Positions 9,841 to 18,333 are shown, counted from the first letter of the stretch. The stretch: DNA of 64,000 nucleotides from Planctomycetota bacterium (GCA_020638675.1 JACKID010000001.1:1-64000); one strand, 5' to 3'. Translations and numbers: made by a program. The notes: generated by a model not told the origin, from the letters alone.

Positions 9841-9862
9841 GGGGTTGGGGGCTCCCAACCCC
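9841..9862. terminator. GC-rich hairpin downstream of zinc-ribbon gene
   Basis: The stem is GGGGTTGGG/CCCAACCCC with loop GGCT. It has no T-run on either side and lies 130 nt past the stop of the zinc-ribbon gene. It could act as a weak or factor-dependent terminator. Confidence 0.35.
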
Positions 9863-10502
9863 GGTCTGCCCTGATGGTCTAGAAATGGCCTTCCGCTGGG
9901 GCTGCGGGTGGTCTTGCGCCGATTCCGGCGCTGCCGCCTTCCTTCATGCGCGTTTGTGTGCGGTTTCTGGTGGCTTTGGTGGTGGTGTGCTGCCTGCCTT
10001 CGAGTCGATCTCGGCCCGGTTTCTGGTGGCTCTCGTGACCGGCCGGGAAGTCCTGGCGTGCGCGAATGATTCGCGCGGCCGTCCTTCGCCAGTGTAGCGC
10101 GACGTTGCTTTCATTCCGGTTTCCATCACGTCTGCGCGCGGTTTCTGTCCGTGCGTTGCATCCTGAAAAAACTGCTCTACCAGGAAAGCCCCAGTTTAAG
10201 CGGGCTTGAGCCACGTCCGGACGGAGCTAGCCCAAGCTACTGACCCGGGAGCGTTGGCGCGCCAAGGTGGATGCTGAATGAAAGCGTCCCCGACGGTCCG
10301 AGTCGAGGGAGACTGGCGGGCAGTGCTGCAATCTCTCCCGTTTGAGTCGCGCGACGATCTCCTGCCCGCGTGCAACACCCTGATCCTCGTCATGCAACGT
10401 CCGTGTAGCGAATAAGGGGCGCCCAGAGCCGATTTTTCAGAAATTTTAGCGTGTACATTAGTGTGTACAGGGGTCACTCGGATCCGTTGACGGATGGAGT
10501 CA

Positions 10503-10531
10503 GCGGCCTCCAGATCAGCTCTGGAGGCCGC
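10503..10531 (-). terminator. 12-bp perfect hairpin after tRNA-Arg
   Basis: GCGGCCTCCAGA and TCTGGAGGCCGC pair perfectly around a 5-nt loop (TCAGC), starting 8 bases past the encoded CCA of the tRNA. The position fits a transcription terminator or 3' processing structure, although no T-run follows on the minus strand. Confidence 0.55.
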
Positions 10532-10539
10532 TTGCTGGC

Positions 10540-10615
10540 TGGTACACCCGGAAGGAGTCGAACCTTCAACCTCCTGATCCGTAGTCAGGTGCTCTATCCA
10601 TTGAGCTACGGGTGC
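10540..10615 (-). tRNA. tRNA-Arg (anticodon ACG)
   Basis: On the minus strand the acceptor GCACCCG pairs with CGGGTGT, including a G-U first pair. The D-arm is AGCTCAATGGATAGAGC, the anticodon arm is CCTGA-CTACGGA-TCAGG with ACG at positions 34-36, and the T-arm contains GGTTCGACTCC. A discriminator A is followed by an encoded CCA (10540-10542). The ACG anticodon, read as ICG after deamination, decodes CGN arginine codons. Confidence 0.96.
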
Positions 10616-10791
10616 TTGTGGTTGTCTTTGCCCTGCTGCGGCAAGGGGCAAACGATTACCGCTGATTGCGCGGATTGTCAACTACCGGTCAGCGCCGGCG
10701 CCCTTGCTGCAAAGCTTTCAACGATTGGTGGTTGCGGCTCCGTTGACGTGAGGGTTGTGCCCGGAATAATGGCAGGGTCCGGTGGTACACC

Positions 10792-12102
10792 ATGTCCGAG
10801 CGCATCCTGATCGCAGATGACTCCCGTGAACTTCGCACGGTGCTGTCGGCCCAATTGCGCAAACTCGGTTTCGACGTCCAGGTGGCGGTGGACGGCCAGG
10901 ACGCCATCGAGCGCTCCCGCACCTTCAAGCCCACGCTGGTCATCATGGACATCATGATGCCCAAGATGTCCGGGCTGCAGGCCACCAAGAAGATGCGCGA
11001 TAACCCCGACATGGTGCACACTCCCATCATCCTGATGTCCCAGCTCGGCGAAGAGCAGGACGTCGTCGAGGGCATCGAGGCCGGCGCCGACGAATACCTC
11101 GTGAAGCCCTTCCGGCAGGCCGAGCTCGCGGCGCGCGTCCGCATCCTGTTGCGCAAGGCGCACGGCGCGAACAAGAAACTGGATGAGACGACCGCGCAGG
11201 GGCTCGAGGCGGCCGAGGAAAACGATGCGGTCCGGCGCTTCAAGGAAACCGGGCAGATCGTCAGCAAGGACTTTGCGGGCTTCACGATCATCGACAAGCT
11301 CGGCCAGGGCGGCACGGCGACCGTCTACCGCGCCATGGAGCCAGTGAACCTGAAGCCCGTGGCACTGAAGATCATCTCGCCGTTCGCGGCAGTCAAGGAA
11401 GGCTTCCTCAAGCGACTGACGCGCAGCAACGAGATTGCCGTCAAGCTGGTGCACCCGCACATCGTGCGCACCTACACCATGGGCGAGTACCAGGACGTGC
11501 ACTTCATGGTGCAGGAGCTGGTCGAGGGCCATGCACTCGACAGTCACCTGCACGAAGAGGGCGGCAAACTGGCCGAGGCGGGCGCGCGGCGCTACATGAT
11601 GCATATCGCCGAGGCCATCCAGTTCCTCGAAAGCAAAGAGCTGATCCACCGCGACATCAAGCCCGGCAACATCTACGTCAGCCACGACGACGTGGCCAAG
11701 CTGGGCGACTTCGGGCTGTCGCGCCTGCGCGATGACCTGGGCCAGACGGCCGAGGGCTACCTGCTCGGCACGCCGCACTACATCAGCCCGGAGCAGGCCA
11801 ACGGCGACAAGCAGATCGACTCGCGCAGCGACATGTACGCGCTGGGCGCGACGTTCTTCCACCTGCTTTCCGGCGAGCCGCTGTTTCCGGGCGACAACCT
11901 GCAGCAGGTGGTGCTGTCACACCTGACGAAGGCGCGCCCGAGGCTCGAAGACGTCGCGCCGGACGTCAGCCCGGCGGTCTGCGAGATGATCAACAAGCTC
12001 GTCCAGCTGGACCGCGACAAGCGCTACCAGACCGCCGCCGAGCTGATCGACGCCATCAACGGGCTGCCGCCGCTGCGCAGCCTCAAAGGCCTCAGCATGT
12101 AG
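10792..12102 (+). CDS. Receiver domain fused to Ser/Thr protein kinase
   Basis: The product has 436 residues. Residues 4-122 form a CheY-like receiver: acidic pair D9-D10, phospho-acceptor D53 in IMDIMMPKMSG, S83 and K105 (EYLVKPF). After a linker, residues 164-430 form a Hanks-type kinase: glycine loop GQGGTATVY, catalytic Lys193 (VALKII), HRDIKPGN with Asp288, DFG at 306-308 and an APE-like SPEQ. No membrane segment or extracellular sensor is present, so it should be cytoplasmic, with phosphotransfer to D53 probably controlling the kinase. No histidine kinase is adjacent. The gene is monocistronic as far as can be seen, with weak ribosome-binding sequence before the ATG. Confidence 0.9.
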   Translation: MSERILIADDSRELRTVLSAQLRKLGFDVQVAVDGQDAIERSRTFKPTLVIMDIMMPKMSGLQATKKMRDNPDMVHTPIILMSQLGEEQDVVEGIEAGADEYLVKPFRQAELAARVRILLRKAHGANKKLDETTAQGLEAAEENDAVRRFKETGQIVSKDFAGFTIIDKLGQGGTATVYRAMEPVNLKPVALKIISPFAAVKEGFLKRLTRSNEIAVKLVHPHIVRTYTMGEYQDVHFMVQELVEGHALDSHLHEEGGKLAEAGARRYMMHIAEAIQFLESKELIHRDIKPGNIYVSHDDVAKLGDFGLSRLRDDLGQTAEGYLLGTPHYISPEQANGDKQIDSRSDMYALGATFFHLLSGEPLFPGDNLQQVVLSHLTKARPRLEDVAPDVSPAVCEMINKLVQLDRDKRYQTAAELIDAINGLPPLRSLKGLSM

Positions 12103-12171
12103 GCTGCTGCGGTCGCGCGGGGCTGCAGTTCTGACAACTGACAACCGGCGGCCGACAACTACAATGTCCCC

Positions 12172-12675
12172 ATGGCCGGCGACAAGAACCACTACGAAAT
12201 GGCGTTCAGCGGACTGCTGGTCGAGGCCGGCATTCGCGCGCTTGCCGTCGACGAGACCCGCCGCCCGGTGCTGAACGGCGTGCAGCTCAAGAACTTCGAC
12301 TTCCTGGTGAACGGGCTGGATGCAGTGTGGGCGCTGGACCTCAAGGGCCGCCGCGATCGCCCCTGGATCACCCGCACCGACCTGTTCTCGATGATGGGCT
12401 GGAAGAGCCTGCTGGGCCCAAAGGCCGAGCCCGCGTTCCTGTTCGCGTTCTTCACGCCCTGCCACCAGCTCGCCGCGCGGGCGGCGCAGCTCGACGCCAC
12501 GCTGCACGAGACGCCGGCGGGCAGCTATCGCTTCTGCGTGCTGCCGCTGGACGAGGCCCAGCGCATCGCACGCCCCCGCAGCGAGAAATGGGGCACTTTC
12601 GGGTTCGACTGGCACGCGTTCAGCCGCGCGATCCAGCCGCTGGAAGCCATCCTGCCGCTGCCGGCGACTGCTTGA
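12172..12675 (+). CDS. HYExAFE-type conserved hypothetical protein
   Basis: The product has 167 residues and begins MAGDKNHYEMAFSGLL, which carries the H-Y-E-x-A-F signature of a conserved family I know from planctomycete genomes and whose biochemistry is undescribed. Further conserved-looking stretches are LKNFDFLV and ALDLKGRR, then a Trp/Phe-rich C-terminal half. The early Glu, a central Asp and a D-x-K (DLK) resemble the spacing of PD-(D/E)xK nuclease folds; this is my inference and not an established assignment. There is no signal peptide or membrane segment. The gene lies between the REC-kinase and purQ, all on one strand, with an intergenic inverted repeat immediately after its stop codon. 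Confidence 0.75.
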   Translation: MAGDKNHYEMAFSGLLVEAGIRALAVDETRRPVLNGVQLKNFDFLVNGLDAVWALDLKGRRDRPWITRTDLFSMMGWKSLLGPKAEPAFLFAFFTPCHQLAARAAQLDATLHETPAGSYRFCVLPLDEAQRIARPRSEKWGTFGFDWHAFSRAIQPLEAILPLPATA

Positions 12676-12810
12676 ACCGCGAAGCGCCGCAAAGCAAGCC
12701 AACTGCGACGAACAGACAGGACGGTCCGGATGTTCAGGACAAGCTTCCTGAAAGTCCTGACTTCCCGTGTAGTTGTAGTTCTTGGCTGTCCTTTGCGGCC
12801 CTTCGCGGTT
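12675..12810. repeat. Intergenic inverted repeat (element A) enclosing element B
   Basis: The arms at 12675-12694 (AACCGCGAAGCGCCGCAAAG) and 12791-12810 are complementary with one mismatch. A second copy of the family lies at 26748-26818. Inside it, 12711-12740 carries a different repeat (start AACAGACAGGACGGT) that recurs at 53572-53601, followed by a TCAGGAC/GTCCTGA inverted pair. It separates the HYExAFE gene from purQ. Confidence 0.75.
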
Positions 12811-12875
12811 ACCCGGCAATTCCCCACACCTTGCGGGCGCGTGCTGACTGCGCTTGAATCTCGCCGGAGGCAGAG

Positions 12876-13664
12876 ATGACGCAGCCGCGGGCACTGGTCC
12901 TTCGGGCCGCCGGAACCAACTGTGAGCGCGAGACCGCCTGGGTGCTCGGCAAGGCCGGCGCCGAGGCCGAGATCCTGCACGTCAACGAGCTGCTCGCCGA
13001 CCCGGACCGCCTGCTGACCTTCCACCTGCTCGCCATTCCCGGCGGCTTCAGCTACGGCGACGACCTCGGCTCGGGCGTCGTGTTCGCCAACCAGATGCGC
13101 ACGCGCCTCAAGTCGCAGATCGAGAAGTTCATCGAAAACGGCAAGCTGATGCTCGGCATCTGCAACGGCTTCCAGGTGCTGCTGCGCGCCGGGCTGCTCA
13201 CGGGGCGCGACGTGTTTGACGACCCGCCACGCGCCACGCTGGCCTGGAATCTGACCGGGCGCTACGAGGACCGCTGGGTCGACCTGCGCATTGTCAGCGA
13301 AAAGACGCCGTTCGTCAGCGGGCGCAAAATCGTCAGCTATCCGGTCGCGCATGCCGAAGGCCGCTTCTTCGCCAGCGACGAAGTGCTCGATGAGCTGGAG
13401 CAGGACCAGCAGGTCGTCTTCCAGTATGTAGACGAAAGCGGACGCCCGACGCAGGAGTACCCGGCCAACCCCAACGGGGCGTCGCGCGGAATCGCCGGCA
13501 TCTGCAGCAAGAGCGGGCAGGTGCTGGGGCTGATGCCGCACCCGGAGCGCAACGTGCGCCCATTCCACCACCCCGAATGGACCCGGCGCCCACGCGTCGA
13601 GTATGGCGACGGCTTCGAGATCTTCCAGAACGCCGTCCGCCGCGCGGGCCAGCTTGTCGGATAG
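12876..13664 (+). CDS. purQ: Phosphoribosylformylglycinamidine synthase, glutamine amidotransferase subunit
   Basis: The product has 262 residues. PurQ hydrolyses glutamine and delivers ammonia to PurL, which converts FGAR to FGAM in de novo purine synthesis (cytoplasm, with PurS in most bacteria). It is a class I glutamine amidotransferase: oxyanion segment PGGFSYGDDLG near residue 55, nucleophile Cys96 in LGICNGFQ, and the His/Glu pair in LMPHPERN near the C-terminus. Length and order match PurQ of the small-subunit type rather than the fused large PurL. The ATG has a good ribosome-binding site (GGAGG about 8 bases upstream). purL and purS are not in the window, so the gene is not in a pur operon here. 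Confidence 0.95.
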   Translation: MTQPRALVLRAAGTNCERETAWVLGKAGAEAEILHVNELLADPDRLLTFHLLAIPGGFSYGDDLGSGVVFANQMRTRLKSQIEKFIENGKLMLGICNGFQVLLRAGLLTGRDVFDDPPRATLAWNLTGRYEDRWVDLRIVSEKTPFVSGRKIVSYPVAHAEGRFFASDEVLDELEQDQQVVFQYVDESGRPTQEYPANPNGASRGIAGICSKSGQVLGLMPHPERNVRPFHHPEWTRRPRVEYGDGFEIFQNAVRRAGQLVG

Positions 13665-13710
13665 CCGGATTCACCTTCGTCCAGCCGCCCGCTGCGGGTA
13701 CCATGGCCCC

Positions 13711-14217
13711 ATGCACGGACGCAAACGAATCGCTCACAGGTGGCTGGTTGCGGGCTGCGTCGCCGCGCCGCTGGTCGCTTGCTTGGCTGGTTGTTTCTCC
13801 GGCGGCGCGAGCCGGGGCATCGGCTTTCTCTTGCTGGCCCTGCTGGCGATCACGCCCGTCGCCGCGGTGGTGATGATCGTCCGTGGCCTGCTTCGCGAGC
13901 ACGCCGAACGCCGCGACCTGCGCGAGTGCCTCGAATCGCCGCGATTCTGCCGAATGATGGATCGGCCCAGCCCGGCCGGGCTGGTGTCCGCGGCGGTTAT
14001 GTTTATCTGTGCTGCACCGTTCCTGCTGATTGCCATGTTGCTGGTGAAGCCGATTCCCGGTGCGTCATCCCCACCGGGACCAGCGATCTGGGTTGGCGTC
14101 GCCGGGCTGATTGGCGGAAGTCTCTTCCTTCAGTGGATCGGCATGTTGCGTATCAGCGATTACCTGTTGGCACGACGAGCCTGGAAAGAGGGTCGGCGCC
14201 CGGCGGTTTCTGACTGA
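13711..14217 (+). CDS. Small multi-pass membrane protein, unknown function
   Basis: The product has 168 residues. I start it at the ATG giving MHGRKRIAHRWLVAG. It has about four or five hydrophobic segments (approx. residues 11-26, 33-50, 88-108, 117-137 and a shorter one after) joined by a charged segment (REHAERRDLREC). A LAGC stretch near the first segment resembles a lipobox but sits within a membrane run. I do not recognise the family. It begins 47 bases after purQ on the same strand and precedes another small membrane protein, which would fit a loose operon. Confidence 0.6.
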   Translation: MHGRKRIAHRWLVAGCVAAPLVACLAGCFSGGASRGIGFLLLALLAITPVAAVVMIVRGLLREHAERRDLRECLESPRFCRMMDRPSPAGLVSAAVMFICAAPFLLIAMLLVKPIPGASSPPGPAIWVGVAGLIGGSLFLQWIGMLRISDYLLARRAWKEGRRPAVSD

Positions 14218-14308
14218 CCGCCCGCAAGCCCGTAAAAACAGGGACGCACAGGACTTGTCCACGTGTTATACTGCTACGCAGGGCGGACCACCTGAAAGGG
14301 GTTGCACC

Positions 14309-14881
14309 ATGATGAACCCGTGGGACAGCGAACGCACCTGGCAGGAGAACGGCGGCAGGAGCGCGCCGGGCTCTTCCGGTTCCGGCCTTCTCTGGCTGGT
14401 CGCGATCATCATCGCCGTAATCGGCCTTGCCATGATGGCCAAGCATGGCTCGAACAACGTCGTTGCCGTCCCCATCGGCATCAGCCTCTTCTTTATGGTG
14501 ATGTTCTTCTTCAGCCACCGCCGCGAGGCGCGCCGCCTTGCGTGGAAACGCGAAGTCGCCCGCCTGCAGGATGAATACACCCGCCAGCAGCAGATTGCGG
14601 CCGCCAACCCGCCGCGCCCGGCCGTCGATACGACCATGCGCAAGGTGTTCGACCGCTACGACCTGAAGGTCATCAGCCACGGGCGAGGCCTGGGCTGGGA
14701 CCCGCAGCGCATCGCCAGCTTTCTGGACTATGCCCGCGATTATGTGGACACCCAGCACGCGACGGCGCTGGTGAACGGCAACGAACGCGGCGAGCTCGAT
14801 CGCCACCTCGAGGCGGCCCTGCACAAGGCGCTGCTGCAGTACGACATGGACCACAAGTCCCCGCCGCCGATTCCCTTCTAG
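14309..14881 (+). CDS. Two-TM membrane protein with charged C-terminal domain
   Basis: The product has 190 residues from ATG-ATG at 14309; GAAAGGGG 8 bases upstream supports this start. A short hydrophilic N-terminus is followed by two closely spaced transmembrane helices (about residues 30-48 and 55-73). An Arg-rich basic stretch (HRREARRLAWKREV) then predicts that the remaining 120 residues are cytoplasmic and mainly helical. No catalytic motif or known family is evident. Transcription should stop at the strong bidirectional hairpin directly after the stop codon, which is shared with the convergent lipoprotein gene. Confidence 0.65.
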   Translation: MMNPWDSERTWQENGGRSAPGSSGSGLLWLVAIIIAVIGLAMMAKHGSNNVVAVPIGISLFFMVMFFFSHRREARRLAWKREVARLQDEYTRQQQIAAANPPRPAVDTTMRKVFDRYDLKVISHGRGLGWDPQRIASFLDYARDYVDTQHATALVNGNERGELDRHLEAALHKALLQYDMDHKSPPPIPF

Positions 14882-14892
14882 GCATCAAGCAC

Positions 14893-14921
14893 AAAGCGCG
14901 CCGGATGTCCGGCGCGCTTTT
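14893..14921. terminator. Bidirectional intrinsic terminator
   Basis: AAAGCGCGCCGG and CCGGCGCGCTTT pair around a four-base loop and are followed by TTTTCATTT on the plus strand. The hairpin lies between two convergent genes (stops at 14881 and 14942), so it can serve both. Confidence 0.85.
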
Positions 14922-14941
14922 CATTTGCCTGGTGCGTGCGG

Positions 14942-15376
14942 CTAGTCCTTTGGAATCAGGTCCTCGGCGGTGTCGCCCATGTTGTCCATTTCTTTCAGGA
15001 TGGCTTCGAACTTCTTCGCACCTTCATCGCCCAGCGCTCGCGCGCGTTTGCGCAGGTCCGAGTACTTCTTGCCAATGGCCTCGAACTCGTTCTTCAGGGC
15101 CTCGCGAGCCTCTTTGCGCTCGTCTTCGGACTTGGCCTTCACGCCGTCGATCCAGGCCGTCATTTCCTTCCGGAGGGCGACGGCTTCTTTCATCAGGGCC
15201 AATTCGTCGCCTTCCAGCCCCTTCAGCTCGGGCGCGTCGTCGCCTCCGCACGCCGGGGCGCAGCCGGACGAGTTCCCGCCTCCGCAAGAGTTCGAGCCCC
15301 CGCCTGTAGCGTTGTTCCCGCCGCCGCAGGCAGCTAGCACAAGGGCCACGATCAGTGCCGCCATCATCTTTTTCAT
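14942..15376 (-). CDS. Small lipoprotein with helical charged domain
   Basis: The product has 144 residues. MKKMMAALIVALVLAACGGG is a lipoprotein signal with lipobox LAAC (Cys19). A Gly/Asn/Ser/Cys-rich linker (residues 20-47, including CGGG and CGGD) follows, then a Lys/Glu-rich helical, probably coiled-coil, domain to the end. AGGAGG sits 8 bases before this ATG, which is why I reject the longer upstream reading. It should be lipid-anchored in a membrane facing the periplasm. Its function is unknown. The extra cysteines in the linker could form disulfides. Confidence 0.75.
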   Translation of the reverse strand: MKKMMAALIVALVLAACGGGNNATGGGSNSCGGGNSSGCAPACGGDDAPELKGLEGDELALMKEAVALRKEMTAWIDGVKAKSEDERKEAREALKNEFEAIGKKYSDLRKRARALGDEGAKKFEAILKEMDNMGDTAEDLIPKD

Positions 15377-15595
15377 CGCTGCATCCCTCCTGTGAAGATC
15401 CGTTCGAGACAAGACCGGCCGGGTGGTGCTCCGGTCTGTCGAAAACTGACTGAACCGGTCGGGGACGTCAAGGGCGCTTATCCGACCCGCCCGTCCGGGA
15501 TTCAAAAATTCCGTTGGCCAAATTTCGTTCCACGTGCGTTAATTACGCCCGTTGATTCGGCTGTCGGTTGATCTGCATGCGCAGAGAACCGGCAG

Positions 15596-16432
15596 TTGTT
15601 CGTTCGGAGACACTGCGTGTCTGCGCTACAGGGTGCCGGTCTGGCTGCCGGCGTCGCTTCGGGCCAAGAAGCCCCCGCTGCGGAATCCCTGAACCTCTAT
15701 CGCTTCCCTGCACTCTACGACACTCTCAAGGCGCCCGACGACGAGGACATCACGGCCGTCCGCAGCCTCATTCAGCGCTGCGTCGGCGAGGGTCCGTGGT
15801 CGATCCTCGACCCGGCGTGCGGGCCCGGCAACTGGCTGAAGCCCTTTGCCGCGGAGGCCTCGCGGCTGGCCGGCAACGACAACTGCCCCGAGATGGTGGA
15901 GTACACCCGCGCAACGACCGGCGCCCACACGGTGCTCGGCGACATGTTCGAGCTGGCGTTTGATGAGCCGTTCGACGTGATCCTCGAGGCCAGCGGCGTG
16001 ACGTCGTTGCTGCCGGACGTGGGCACGCTGACGCGCTGGGTGCGGTCCTTTCGTCCGCACCTCTCGTCGCGCGGCGTCGTGATCCTGCTGCTGAACTTCG
16101 AAGTACCGCTGCCGAAGCGGCTGCCGGCGACGCTCTGGCGTACGCCGTGGCGGGCTGTGCCGGGCGGACGCGCGCGCATTCGCTATGAGCTGCTCGGCGT
16201 CGAGCCGGACCTGCGCACGCAGCACATCCGGCGCACGGTCGAGACGCAGGGCGGCGACTGGCCGGCGCGCATCATCGAGAGCTACGACCTGCGCATCTGG
16301 CGGGCCGGGGACCTGGCGGCGTTGCGCGACGTCCCGGGCTTTGAGCTGGAGGCGTGCGTTGACGCGGCCAGGCCCGACAAGCTGCATGCGGCCCCGTCCG
16401 GCGAACGCCTCCTCGTGTTCCGCCCGGTTTAG
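15596..16432 (+). CDS. Class I SAM-dependent methyltransferase
   Basis: The frame gives 278 residues from a TTG. Motif I is ILDPACGPGNW (near residue 70), followed by an acidic strand-2 position and FDVILEASGV as a motif-IV-like segment. These define a Rossmann-fold S-adenosylmethionine methyltransferase of the general Methyltransf_11/25 type. The substrate cannot be inferred. The start is uncertain: there is no ATG before the conserved region and no clear ribosome-binding site, and GTG at 15617 is an alternative. The gene converges on the SulP transporter gene with 9 bases between the stops. Confidence 0.8.
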   Translation: MFVRRHCVSALQGAGLAAGVASGQEAPAAESLNLYRFPALYDTLKAPDDEDITAVRSLIQRCVGEGPWSILDPACGPGNWLKPFAAEASRLAGNDNCPEMVEYTRATTGAHTVLGDMFELAFDEPFDVILEASGVTSLLPDVGTLTRWVRSFRPHLSSRGVVILLLNFEVPLPKRLPATLWRTPWRAVPGGRARIRYELLGVEPDLRTQHIRRTVETQGGDWPARIIESYDLRIWRAGDLAALRDVPGFELEACVDAARPDKLHAAPSGERLLVFRPV

Positions 16433-16441
16433 GCCGGGCGT

Positions 16442-18187
16442 TTACACCGCTTCGAGAGCCTTCTCGACGCTGGTGTGGAACGAGAGCGTTGCCGGCTGCG
16501 GCACGATACCCGCCTTTTCCAGAACCTTGCGCGGCTGGGCGTTGAGCCCGGCCAGCGCAACGCGGGTTCCCTGTTGCTGCATGCGCTTCAGCAGGCTCTG
16601 GAAGGCGACCAGCCCGGTGGCGTCCATCGCGGGCACGGCCTGCATGTCGAGCACCAGTACGCGGGCGTTGCCCGCCGTGGCGATCCCGCGCACGGCCTTC
16701 TCGGCCGCGCCGAAGAACAGCGGGCCGGCGATCTCGTACAGGACGACGCCCTCCGGCAGGTCTTCGCGCGAGGTGGGGCCGCCTTCGCCGACCAGCCGCG
16801 AGCCCGAGATCTCGGCCATGCGGCGCATGAACAGCAGCGCGGCCATCACGATGCCGACGCCCACGGCCACCACCATGTCGAACAGCACCGTCAGCCCGAA
16901 GCAGGTCAGCAGCACGGCGACGTCGCTGCGCGGCGCGACACGCAGCGTGTGCGCGAAGTGGCGCACGTCGCTCATGTTCCAGGCGACGATCAACAGCAGC
17001 GCGGCCATGCTGGCCATCGGCAGGTAGCTCAGCAGCGGCGCCAGCGCCAGCACGGCCGCAAGCACGAACAGCGCATGCACCACGGCGGCAACCGGCGAGC
17101 GCCCGCCGCTGCGGATGTTGGTTGCCGTGCGCGCGATCGCGCCCGTCGCCGCGAAGCCGCCGAAGAACGGCGCAATGATGTTGCCCAGTCCCTGCCCGAC
17201 AAGCTCGGCGTCCGGGTCGTGGCGCGTGCCCGCCATGCCGTCGGCGACCACGGCCGCCAGCAGCGACTCGATTGCGCCCAGCGCGGCGATAGCCATGGCG
17301 GCGCCGCCGAGGTCGCGCAGCAGCTCCATGCTCAGTCCGAGCGGGCGACCGTCCGGCCCCGGCAGATTCCACGGCAGCAGCGGGACGGGTGGCAGTTGCG
17401 GGATGCCGCGCAGCGTCTCGCCGTTCAGGACGTAGCTGAACCGGCTGCCGATGGTGGCCACTTCGCCGCCGCCGAAGCGGCTGATGGCAAACGCCGCCAG
17501 CGTGCCCAGCAGGATCGCGACCAGGGGGCCGGGTACGCGCCGCGTGATCTTCGGCCAGACGATCAGCACCGACAGCGTGAAGATGCCGACCGCCGCGTCA
17601 CTCCACTGGATGCCCGGCATTGCGTCGGCGAGGTCCGCCACGCGGTTCCAGTAGTGCTCGCCGCTGCTGGTGACGCGCAGCCCGAGGAAGTCCTTCACCT
17701 GCAGCGTCGCGATCACCACGGCGATGCCGGCCGTGAAGCCGGTCGTAACCGGGTAGGGCACGAACTGGATCAGTCGCCCGAGGCGAAACACGCCCAGCAG
17801 GACGAGGATCGCGCCCGCCATCAGCGAGGCGACGGCCAGCCCGCCCAGCCCGTACTTGGCGGAAATCGGCGCCAGCAGGACCACGAACGCCGCGGTCGGG
17901 CCGGACACATTGAGCCGCGAGCCGCCGGTGACGGCTATGACCGCGCCCGCGACAATCGCGGTGTAAAGCCCGTACTGCGGCGGAACGCCCGACGCGATCG
18001 CCAGCGCCATGCTCAGCGGCAGGGCGACGACGCCGACGATCAGCCCGGCCAGCACGTCCGCGCGCAGGTTCTTCCAGCCGTAGCCGTCGCGCAGCGCGCC
18101 GCGCAGCCCGGCGCTGAGCGGAAACGGTCGCCTCGGGTTAACGGCCGAGGGCAACCAGCGGCCTGTGCGGTCTTTTTCAGGAAGCAT
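16442..18187 (-). CDS. SulP-family anion transporter with STAS domain
   Basis: The product has 581 residues. After about 40 residues it shows the SulP/SLC26 core: LRADVLAGLIVGVVALPLSMALAIASG, then GLYTAIVAG, PTAAFVV and QFVPYPVTTGFTAGIAV, with about 12-14 transmembrane helices. The C-terminal 120 residues form a STAS domain (LVLDMQAVPAMDATGL) like that of anti-sigma antagonists. Family members move sulfate, bicarbonate or dicarboxylates through the inner membrane; the substrate is not readable from sequence. No carbonic anhydrase or sulfur gene is adjacent. ATG at 18187 opens the frame, but a slightly later start is possible. Confidence 0.92.
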   Translation of the reverse strand: MLPEKDRTGRWLPSAVNPRRPFPLSAGLRGALRDGYGWKNLRADVLAGLIVGVVALPLSMALAIASGVPPQYGLYTAIVAGAVIAVTGGSRLNVSGPTAAFVVLLAPISAKYGLGGLAVASLMAGAILVLLGVFRLGRLIQFVPYPVTTGFTAGIAVVIATLQVKDFLGLRVTSSGEHYWNRVADLADAMPGIQWSDAAVGIFTLSVLIVWPKITRRVPGPLVAILLGTLAAFAISRFGGGEVATIGSRFSYVLNGETLRGIPQLPPVPLLPWNLPGPDGRPLGLSMELLRDLGGAAMAIAALGAIESLLAAVVADGMAGTRHDPDAELVGQGLGNIIAPFFGGFAATGAIARTATNIRSGGRSPVAAVVHALFVLAAVLALAPLLSYLPMASMAALLLIVAWNMSDVRHFAHTLRVAPRSDVAVLLTCFGLTVLFDMVVAVGVGIVMAALLFMRRMAEISGSRLVGEGGPTSREDLPEGVVLYEIAGPLFFGAAEKAVRGIATAGNARVLVLDMQAVPAMDATGLVAFQSLLKRMQQQGTRVALAGLNAQPRKVLEKAGIVPQPATLSFHTSVEKALEAV

Positions 18188-18333
18188 CGAACGTCGAGCC
18201 CGAACCTTGGCGGCTGTACGGAACGCCCGTCAGTCCGTGTGGGGATGGCGCGCAGACTCGCGCGGCGTGAAGGGAATATACGCCGCGCAAACCCGCCGCG
18301 CAAAGGGGGTTGGGGGTGACAAAGTGGACAGCG

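Larger units (their letters stand above)
9711..10539. other. Gene-poor stretch between zinc-ribbon gene and tRNA-Arg
   Basis: No reading frame here has convincing protein-like composition. The stretch contains a 9-bp GC hairpin (9841-9862), a 15-base direct repeat CGGTTTCTGGTGGCT at 9961-9975 and 10017-10031 with a shorter third copy (CGGTTTCTG) at 10139-10147, and two GTGTACA copies at 10451 and 10463. It may be decayed DNA next to a tRNA gene, but no integrase or other mobile-element gene is recognisable. Confidence 0.6.

Noticed and set aside
9879..10214. 111-residue minus-strand frame in the gap
   Set aside because: Arg/Thr-rich with no secondary-structure pattern, no ribosome-binding site; contains the direct repeats.
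10451..10469. Two GTGTACA copies near the tRNA as an integration (att) site
   Set aside because: No integrase, no tRNA 3'-end duplicate and no second copy elsewhere in the window.
10196..10681. 161-residue minus-strand frame across the tRNA-Arg gene
   Set aside because: It translates through the tRNA (the QWIEHLTTDQEVEGSTPSGC string is a well-known tRNA artefact) and the hairpin; no protein-like features outside it.
10451..10810. 119-residue plus-strand frame across the tRNA-Arg gene
   Set aside because: Antisense translation of the tRNA with no family resemblance.
16475..18319. 614-residue plus-strand frame antisense to the SulP gene
   Set aside because: Gln/Arg/His/Ala-rich composition typical of antisense frames in GC-rich DNA; the opposite strand has a clear transporter.
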